From Methanoregula sp. (GTDB lineage: Archaea; Halobacteriota; Methanomicrobia; Methanomicrobiales; Methanospirillaceae): a DNA stretch of 6,557 bases. The DNA is taken from positions 1-6,557 of the forward strand of contig JAURZP010000111.1 of assembly GCA_030653335.1 (NCBI GenBank), in the 5' to 3' direction. Both the position numbers and the translations under genes were made by a program. The notes under the pieces were generated by a model. It searched no databases. It was not told the DNA's origin and worked only from the letters and a program-made list of their open reading frames with translations. Shown here piece by piece: positions 1-4,780 of this stretch. The first letter of the stretch is position 1; every line of letters starts with the position of its first letter.

Positions 1-211
1 ACGCTGAAAATAAAATAAGCCCATTTAAAGCGTATTTTGACAAAAGGAGCCCCTTTTAAAAAAGTGCTTTTCATACCCTACCCTGGAGCGAAAATAGGTA
101 TTGGCATATGCCCGGCACTGGAGGAGCGAACGAACACCCCCTCCAACCCATACAAGATTTTCCCGGATGTCACAAGCGGCGTGCGTACCCAAAATCCCAA
201 CCAGATATTTA
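1..211. other. Non-coding region downstream of coaBC
   Basis: No credible gene is visible: the short open frames here have no family resemblance and most run into coaBC on the opposite strand or out of frame. The stretch holds a 10-bp palindrome GGCATATGCC (103-112), a GGAGG/CCTCC inverted repeat with a 15-nt loop (120-124 and 140-144), an 8-nt direct repeat GGAGCGAA (85-92 and 123-130), and A/T-rich runs near the left edge (7-30 and 54-63). It is probably the 3' untranslated and termination region of the cluster, possibly merging into the control region of a gene beyond the left edge. Confidence 0.5.
42..63 (-). terminator. Candidate transcription terminator after coaBC
   Basis: Read on the minus strand, a T6 run (58-63) leads into a 6-bp inverted repeat, AAAAGG and CCTTTT around a GGCT loop (42-57), about 150 nt past the coaBC stop. 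Archaeal termination depends mainly on oligo-T tracts, so this is plausible, but the same TTTTTTAAAA could be read as a TATA-like element for a leftward gene. Weak call. Confidence 0.25.
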
Positions 212-1354
212 TTACAACAATTTTTCCCACATAGCAACAGCGATCTCTTCTTTTGTCCCACTCACCGCAAACTTATCCCCACGCGTCACTATCACATACT
301 CGCCGCATTCACTACCCATGGTTTCGGGGGCATTTACCAGAACCATCTCAATATCCCCACTGGAAATCATTTCATCTGCGATCTTTTCCTGGTCTCTGCC
401 CAGCTTGAATGCAACAGTTTTGGAAGAATATTTTTTTACTACTTCATCGAGCAGTTTTGGAAGGGGTTTAAGATCAATATGAACCGGCTTTCCACTGGGA
501 ATTTTCCCGTCAATTTTTAGTGGAGCAAAATCAGAGATCGCTGCTGCACTGATATACACATCCGCACCTTTCCTGACAAAACAATCGTTCACCGCAGTGC
601 GCATCTGATCAGCAGACTCGACATAAACATTGTCAACGCACGGAAATGTATCCCGGTGAACAACGGTCACATCTGCTCCGAGACGATATGCCTGAAGAGC
701 AAGTGCTCTTCCCATCAGTCCGCTCGAACGGGTGGTCAGCACTCGGATATCATCCACCGGTTCCCGGCAGGCACCGCTGGTGATCAGCACACGTTTTCCT
801 TTGAGGGGTTTTTGTAAGACTGCCCGCTCGCAACAGAGAACAATCTCTTCAGTATCAGCGATCTTTGCCTTTCCTTCTTCAATCTTTGGTCCGGCAAATT
901 CCACCCCCCAGAGTTTCACGCGCTCAATATTTTCAACAACTGCCGGGTGACGATACATGCTGTGGTGCATGGCCGCAACGATGATTACCGGTTTCCTGCT
1001 GCCAATCGCAGTTGTGGCAAATGTTGTGACCGTGGTGTCATCGATACCAGAAGCAATTTTTCCAAGAGTGTTTGCGGTGCAGGGCGCAATGAGCAGCAGG
1101 TGCGCACTTCCCTCATCCCCGCAATATTGCACATGCTCAACCATGCCGGATAAACGCTGGATAGTCTCCCTCCCGCTGGCATAGGTGAGCGCGTCCGGGT
1201 GAATGATACCGGCTGCCGCAGCGCTCATCACCGGCTGGACCGTTGCACCACGCCGCCGCAATGCGTGAATGAGTTTTACTATTTCGACAGCTGCGATACT
1301 TCCGGTGACTGCGACAACGATCTGTTTTCCGGCAAGGGTCTGTACAAGAGTCAT
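212..1354 (-). CDS. coaBC: Bifunctional phosphopantothenoylcysteine decarboxylase / phosphopantothenate-cysteine ligase
   Basis: This 380-aa protein makes 4'-phosphopantetheine for coenzyme A: the C-terminal half (CoaB) joins 4'-phosphopantothenate to cysteine, and the N-terminal half (CoaC) oxidatively decarboxylates the product using FMN. Seen in CoaC: the flavin-fold opening TGSIAA (about 17-22), the expected catalytic His in MVEHVQ (His74), and PCTANT (91-96) for the PASANT motif. The substrate-clamp motif reads AAMHHSMY (127-134) rather than bacterial PxMNxxMW. Seen in CoaB: KGKRVLITSGACREP (185-199), RSSGLMG (209-215), AAAISDF (270-276) and the Lys in VAFKLG (314-319). The length is normal for a fused CoaBC. 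The ATG overlaps the taw2 stop as ATGA, which implies translational coupling; an SD-like GGATGTGA lies upstream inside taw2. The stop is TAA. The bacterial ACGxxGxG cysteine is missing; the equivalent stretch (about 155-163) reads GPKIEEGKA. As I recall, archaeal homologues share this. Last gene of the cluster. Confidence 0.95.
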   Translation of the reverse strand: MTLVQTLAGKQIVVAVTGSIAAVEIVKLIHALRRRGATVQPVMSAAAAGIIHPDALTYASGRETIQRLSGMVEHVQYCGDEGSAHLLLIAPCTANTLGKIASGIDDTTVTTFATTAIGSRKPVIIVAAMHHSMYRHPAVVENIERVKLWGVEFAGPKIEEGKAKIADTEEIVLCCERAVLQKPLKGKRVLITSGACREPVDDIRVLTTRSSGLMGRALALQAYRLGADVTVVHRDTFPCVDNVYVESADQMRTAVNDCFVRKGADVYISAAAISDFAPLKIDGKIPSGKPVHIDLKPLPKLLDEVVKKYSSKTVAFKLGRDQEKIADEMISSGDIEMVLVNAPETMGSECGEYVIVTRGDKFAVSGTKEEIAVAMWEKLL

Positions 1355-2229
1355 TGGAGAGTCACATCCTGCACCACATGCCAGTCATGTGGCCGGTATT
1401 TCTTCACTTTATGTACAATGATGGTGGGAGAAAAACCTGCGCCCTCACACATCTCGCGTATTATATTCTCTACACTCCCGATACTGTGGACATGAATGGT
1501 GCTTCCGCTCTCCACATAATCCAATGCAACTGGCAGAAACAGGATTGCATTAAAATGTCCCATGATGATCCTTTCGTAGATTCCAAAGAGAAGATCCTTG
1601 CAATCACCAAGTGATGCCTCCACATGATCGGATAACCCGTTCACTAAAATATTTTGTTTCAGGTAATCAAAGGCCACCGGATTGATCTCCATTGCATGCA
1701 CGTGCCCCCCGCTCCCCGCAATGGGTATCGTGAAGTAACCGATGCCGGCAAACATGTCAGCTACCCGTTCCACACAATCACTGTCCCTCACAAGTGTTGC
1801 CATCCGCAGTTTCTCTTCACGGTTTCCCTGCGAAAACATCACCTTGCGGGGATCTAAATGATAGGTATACCCGTTCTCCTGGTGCCGGACTTCACCGACA
1901 TCTCCCCAGAGAACTTCCGTTGACGGGGTCCGTGTCACATCATTGAGTGACTCTATCCAGAGCACGCCCTGAGGTTGGCGGAATTGTACGATCTCTTCAA
2001 CCTCAGAACGAGCAGGTTTCTTGCCATGAATCACGGCAATTTCACCGATCATGAAAAAACCTTTTCCTTTGTAACGTGCTCTTTTGGGAATCACGCAATC
2101 AAACGCAGCATCCTCTTTGACCGGAACCCAGATCGTATCACCCTCTGCATAAGGACTCCGGCTTGTGTCGATCCAGTCCTCTTTCTGGACGGTCCGGATC
2201 TTTTCTTTGGGCACCGCTCTGACGCGCAT
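1351..2229 (-). CDS. taw2: Trm5/TYW2-family SAM-dependent enzyme, probably wyosine-pathway aminocarboxypropyltransferase Taw2
   Basis: This 292-aa class I SAM enzyme belongs to the family that modifies G37 of tRNA-Phe. Trm5 methylates N1 of G37; Taw2 transfers the 3-amino-3-carboxypropyl group of SAM to 4-demethylwyosine. Seen: a family motif MFSQGNREEKLRM (131-143), the SAM loop DMFAGIGYFTIPIA (158-171), an acidic ribose-binding region MEINP (180-184), and a C-terminal KKYRPHDWHVVQDV (276-289). I prefer Taw2 for two reasons. Where Trm5 carries an N-x-P-type motif, this protein has MGHF (223-226), like the MGY motif of archaeal Taw2. Its C-terminus also resembles the K-Y-A-P-x-x-WHVV ending of the Pyrococcus and Methanocaldococcus proteins as I remember them. 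The 292-aa length suits either. The start ATG has AGGT five nucleotides upstream, made from the last codon and stop of nmd3. It overlaps coaBC by 4 nt. Family membership is firm; the Taw2 versus Trm5 choice is moderate. Confidence 0.8.
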   Translation of the reverse strand: MRVRAVPKEKIRTVQKEDWIDTSRSPYAEGDTIWVPVKEDAAFDCVIPKRARYKGKGFFMIGEIAVIHGKKPARSEVEEIVQFRQPQGVLWIESLNDVTRTPSTEVLWGDVGEVRHQENGYTYHLDPRKVMFSQGNREEKLRMATLVRDSDCVERVADMFAGIGYFTIPIAGSGGHVHAMEINPVAFDYLKQNILVNGLSDHVEASLGDCKDLLFGIYERIIMGHFNAILFLPVALDYVESGSTIHVHSIGSVENIIREMCEGAGFSPTIIVHKVKKYRPHDWHVVQDVTLQ

Positions 2230-2232
2230 TTC

Positions 2233-3273
2233 TTACCTGACTACGATGATCTGCTCCCCATCGCGTAAAATATTGAGATGATCCCCGGGCCGGGCACACA
2301 TCCATGCAAATTTCTTAAATTCGATTGTATGACCGGTATCCGGATCGAGAATTCCAATAATATCCTTATCGGAAAAAACTACCTGTGCCGCTATTGAATT
2401 CCGGGCATTACCGACAATTCTTTCCACATCATCATCTTTTATTGCGCGGAAACTTCCATCAGCAAGATCCATCACCCGGATGTGATTTGACTCTACGCGA
2501 TCAACTTCTGCATATCTTCCTCTTGATAAGACCACGTCCTGTTTCTGGAAACGGGGTATGCGTAGTGCATAGGTGATACGAAAGAGCTGTCTTCCGTTTT
2601 TTTCCCCAACCAGTTTTGGATGAGTAGTGTACCGGCCCCCTAACTGGGCAATGATATTTTTACAGATCAAAGTTCCGATATGCTGCGATCCGATGATGAT
2701 GTCAAGACCGTCACGTATCTCGTTCATGTCATTGATAAATGAAAGACGCTCTCCTCCTGCCTGGAGATTATCTTCAACCTGCTGGGCGATAGTTGATGCC
2801 TGCTGGATCTCGTACTTGCTTGGAATTCTCCCATCGGCACGCACCTGCACCACACCCTCATAGTAACTTCCACTGATACGGTTGCAGCGATCGCATTGCT
2901 CTTTATGCCAGACAAGTTCAACTGTGCATTTCTCTTCAACAGGTTTGTCATACAGTTCACCGCGGACAACAAGGTAGGCGCGCGATCGGTTCACGGTCAT
3001 ATCCACAACCGTGACATCAATAACTGCCTTTTTTACATCCGGGTGCAGGTGCACAGCAGATCTCGCCAGATCCGGTGCAATGTCCGCCCGTTCTTTTATA
3101 GAATCCGTCCAGGTACCTGCAATTTTAATTGCATTACAGCTCGGGCAATGGGTGCTCATTGCACGTTTGTCGCAGGAAAACCACCTGGTACTCTCCACCT
3201 GGCACTGACTACAAATCCCCTCTTCTTGTGTTGGTTTGCCACATTTCGGGCAGAATCGATCCTGTATACTCAT
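2233..3273 (-). CDS. nmd3: NMD3-family ribosome biogenesis protein
   Basis: Homologue of eukaryotic NMD3, the 60S-subunit export adaptor. Archaea have no nucleus, so the role here is probably late maturation or quality control of the 50S subunit (inference). From the chosen start the protein has 346 residues. The N-terminus is Cys-rich and zinc-binding: FCPKCG (Cys8, Cys11), ICSQC (Cys21, Cys24), then Cys34 and HCPSC (Cys43, Cys46), with a later EQCDRC (Cys127, Cys130) just before the conserved SGSYYEGVVQVR stretch (134-145). The C-terminal third looks beta-rich, consistent with the eIF5A-like/OB portion of the family. The open frame extends 17 codons further upstream, to an ATG at 3324, but that would overlap the DUF424 gene by 49 nt. 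The ATG at 3273 follows the DUF424 stop by 2 nt, has a weak GGAT six nucleotides upstream, and begins MSIQDRFCPKCG, as family members usually begin close to the first zinc knuckle. Confidence 0.92.
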   Translation of the reverse strand: MSIQDRFCPKCGKPTQEEGICSQCQVESTRWFSCDKRAMSTHCPSCNAIKIAGTWTDSIKERADIAPDLARSAVHLHPDVKKAVIDVTVVDMTVNRSRAYLVVRGELYDKPVEEKCTVELVWHKEQCDRCNRISGSYYEGVVQVRADGRIPSKYEIQQASTIAQQVEDNLQAGGERLSFINDMNEIRDGLDIIIGSQHIGTLICKNIIAQLGGRYTTHPKLVGEKNGRQLFRITYALRIPRFQKQDVVLSRGRYAEVDRVESNHIRVMDLADGSFRAIKDDDVERIVGNARNSIAAQVVFSDKDIIGILDPDTGHTIEFKKFAWMCARPGDHLNILRDGEQIIVVR

Positions 3274-3275
3274 AG

Positions 3276-3569
3276 TTAAATCCGGTAGATCTGTGCGTGC
3301 GGCACTTTTCCTATCATGATACATTCTGAGCGGGTGACAAGGTTCAAAGAAATTGCCACGTTAACCGCACGCTCGCCCATTATGTTAATATTTCCCGCTG
3401 TTTTCAGCGCTGCCTGCACTTCTTCTTCGCTTGCCGGAATAGTGCCATAAAATGAATCGTGGACTGTGACTGTGATCTTGTCATGGGTAATTGTTGTATT
3501 GAGAAGTTCCCGGTCACAGACAGCAACCACATCGGCCGACCCGGGAAAGTGATGAATTTTTAAAAACAT
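3276..3569 (-). CDS. DUF424 family protein, function unknown
   Basis: A small 97-residue soluble protein, without signal peptide or membrane segment, that I recognise as the archaeal DUF424 family. Recognition rests on the opening MFLKIH, the early VVAVCDRELL (14-23), FYG (40-42), a central NIMGERAVNVAI (62-73) and the closing IGKVPHAQIYRI (86-97); the GERAV and PHAQI segments are the most characteristic. The family is essentially archaeal and has no established biochemical role that I know of. It sits 2 nt upstream of nmd3, so the two are almost certainly cotranscribed and probably translationally coupled. With nmd3 and the tRNA-modifying gene downstream, this suggests a translation or ribosome-linked role (inference). 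The ATG has no recognisable Shine-Dalgarno (upstream reads AATAAATGAACA), so it may be leaderless from its own promoter or depend on upstream translation. Confidence 0.85.
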   Translation of the reverse strand: MFLKIHHFPGSADVVAVCDRELLNTTITHDKITVTVHDSFYGTIPASEEEVQAALKTAGNINIMGERAVNVAISLNLVTRSECIMIGKVPHAQIYRI

Positions 3570-3615
3570 TGTTCATTTATTGGGCTTTATGGCATGAAAA
3601 AGGTAAGCAGGGGAA
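3570..3615 (-). other. 46-nt intergenic gap before DUF424, possible internal promoter or oligo-T terminator
   Basis: This is the longest non-coding gap inside the cluster. On the minus strand it contains a CCTTTTTC tract (T run at about 3597-3601) and A/T-rich CATAAAG and AATAAATG stretches, but nothing close to the archaeal TTTATATA box at the -25 to -30 distance expected of a leaderless DUF424 transcript. The T5 tract could give partial termination after the hydrolase gene. I cannot decide between simple read-through and a weak separate promoter from sequence alone. Confidence 0.3.
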
Positions 3616-4446
3616 TTATGCCAGCGTGACTACAACACCATATACTTTCTCAATCGTTTCTGAATGAATGCGGAAACAATCTTCCTGGGAGATCAGGCCG
3701 TTTTTGAGCAGCAGGTTCGTATACCGTGGCACTGATTTGGGTCCAATCACCGCACCCGGACGGGAATTTTCATCCATAAAATCACTCTCAAGAGTAAACG
3801 GTCGTTTGTCACGCGCAAGCTTAGGGATTGCTTCGTGTTTTGCGATAAGAGATGGATGAAGGGGCGTATCCGGAGAACCGTAATGTTTCACCACCCGCTC
3901 TATTGGCACCTTTACTGCCTGTGCCATCTCCACGATATCAGCACACGGCCCGCTCTCGGCATGGATCTGGAGTGCACAATTGCATTCCGCTGCAAGGCTG
4001 AGCGCGTGCAGAAGCACATCGTTTGAGGCAGCAAGAATCTCTGAGTCTACATCATAGTGCGGTCTCCCACTCTTGAGCGCTACAGCGTTTCCATCCCTGA
4101 CATACCGGGCAGCACAGTCAAGACCGGCTTTCATCACAGTAACTGCCTGTGCCAGACTCATGCGTTCGGTCAGCCGGCTGATCTCTGCCGGGTGAACCCC
4201 CAGCACCGTAAAGACCACAAGCCCGGTCTCAGAAACCATTTCTGCAACCCGTAAAGTCTCATCAAAAACTGCGTGATAGTCGGCACCGCTGGTGGGATGT
4301 ACGGAAAGTGACCAAGAGGGTTTTGAGACAAGAAACATATGCGTTCCTCCGGCTCTCATAAAATCCTTTGCAGCTTCAATCCCTCTCCCATTCACAGGAT
4401 CGATATGGATATGATCGTCAGTGATGGGAAATGCCGGGGATTTCAT
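3616..4446 (-). CDS. TatD-related metal-dependent hydrolase, archaeal type with Lys at the usual Glu ligand position
   Basis: A 276-aa TIM-barrel hydrolase of the TatD/amidohydrolase superfamily. Seen, in order: DDHIHID with the first-strand HxH (His12, His14), VLGVHP (81-86), SGRPHY (126-131), LQIHAESG (159-166), VVKHYGSP (185-192) and TLESDFMDE (218-226) carrying the last-strand Asp222. Canonical archaeal TatD relatives read roughly GExGRPHY at the third element; here it is ALKSGRPHY, so the expected metal-bridging Glu is Lys125. A carboxylated Lys holds that role in phosphotriesterase-like relatives, so the site may still bind two metals (inference). Substrate is unknown; the DNase label often given to TatD relatives is not supported here. 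The open frame can also start at a TTG at 4458, but the ATG at 4446 has GGAG four nucleotides upstream and better fits the family N-terminus. The gene overlaps mptD by 29 nt. Confidence 0.85.
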   Translation of the reverse strand: MKSPAFPITDDHIHIDPVNGRGIEAAKDFMRAGGTHMFLVSKPSWSLSVHPTSGADYHAVFDETLRVAEMVSETGLVVFTVLGVHPAEISRLTERMSLAQAVTVMKAGLDCAARYVRDGNAVALKSGRPHYDVDSEILAASNDVLLHALSLAAECNCALQIHAESGPCADIVEMAQAVKVPIERVVKHYGSPDTPLHPSLIAKHEAIPKLARDKRPFTLESDFMDENSRPGAVIGPKSVPRYTNLLLKNGLISQEDCFRIHSETIEKVYGVVVTLA

Positions 4447-4771
4447 TGCACTCCACAATCTTCATGAGCGGATAACCGGATTCCGGTAAAAGCTGTGCCC
4501 GACAATATGTAAATCCGACACGAGTGATTATTTCAACATCGAACATCAGCCCGGAAAGTTCACTGTACCCGAATGCATTTTCTGTCATCAGTTTCCGGTT
4601 CAGGTGAACAGTGATCTCTTCGACAAACGGCTGGAGTATTACGGCTTTTTCTATTGCCACCTCTACACTTGATGCAGAATTCCGCGAAATAGGAGTGCCC
4701 ACCCACTGGTGGTACAGGGCACCGAGTTTGATCCCCGCTTCAAAGACTGCCTGTTCTCTGTCAGTTTTCAT
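4418..4771 (-). CDS. mptD: Archaeal dihydroneopterin aldolase MptD (methanopterin biosynthesis)
   Basis: This 117-aa enzyme of the archaeal MptD family (formerly DUF372/COG2098), unrelated in sequence to bacterial FolB, splits 7,8-dihydroneopterin into 6-hydroxymethyl-7,8-dihydropterin and glycolaldehyde. The product enters tetrahydromethanopterin or tetrahydrosarcinapterin synthesis, the C1 carrier of methanogenesis. The match is to FEAGIKLGALYHQWVGTP (10-27), ILQPFV (45-50), FGYSELSG (67-74) and the C-terminal YPLMKIVE (100-107). Glu11, His21, Gln47, Tyr69 and Tyr100 sit where I remember conserved or catalytic residues of the Methanocaldococcus enzyme; exact roles are from memory. The length matches the family. 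A GTG at 4777 would add two residues, but it lies inside the Shine-Dalgarno sequence, so the ATG at 4771 is preferred. The gene follows the mcm stop by 7 nt, and its 3' end runs 29 nt into the hydrolase gene, so all three are probably cotranscribed. Confidence 0.9.
   Translation of the reverse strand: MKTDREQAVFEAGIKLGALYHQWVGTPISRNSASSVEVAIEKAVILQPFVEEITVHLNRKLMTENAFGYSELSGLMFDVEIITRVGFTYCRAQLLPESGYPLMKIVECNEIPGISHH
4451..4454 (-). promoter_or_regulatory. Shine-Dalgarno supporting the ATG start of the TatD-related hydrolase
   Basis: The minus strand reads GTGGAGTGCA immediately before the ATG at 4446, giving GGAG with four nucleotides of spacing. The competing TTG at 4458 has only a weak purine stretch (GAAGA) before it. 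The site lies inside the 3' end of mptD. Confidence 0.55.
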
Positions 4772-4774
4772 AAA

Positions 4775-4780
4775 CACCTC
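4775..4780 (-). promoter_or_regulatory. Shine-Dalgarno of mptD overlapping the mcm stop codon
   Basis: On the minus strand the mcm stop and the SD are fused as TGAGGTG, followed by TTT and the mptD ATG at 4771. The GAGGTG core matches the archaeal 16S 3'-end complement. It decides the start in favour of ATG 4771 over the in-frame GTG at 4777, which is part of the SD, and suggests termination-reinitiation coupling with mcm. Confidence 0.7.

Noticed and set aside
103..112. GGCATATGCC palindrome as an operator or attachment site
   Set aside because: A single 10-bp palindrome with no second copy, no adjacent integrase and no clear promoter nearby; kept only as a remark on the region.
25..261. 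78-codon minus-strand open frame past coaBC
   Set aside because: It starts inside coaBC in another frame, is Cys/Arg-rich without a recognisable motif, and has no supporting Shine-Dalgarno.
101..520. 139-codon and overlapping 124-codon plus-strand open frames
   Set aside because: Mostly antisense to coaBC, with low-complexity Ser/Thr/Phe-rich translation and no family resemblance.
3274..3324. Longer N-terminus for NMD3 from the ATG at 3324
   Set aside because: It would overlap the DUF424 gene by 49 nt and add 17 residues unlike the family; the ATG at 3273 sits right after the DUF424 stop.
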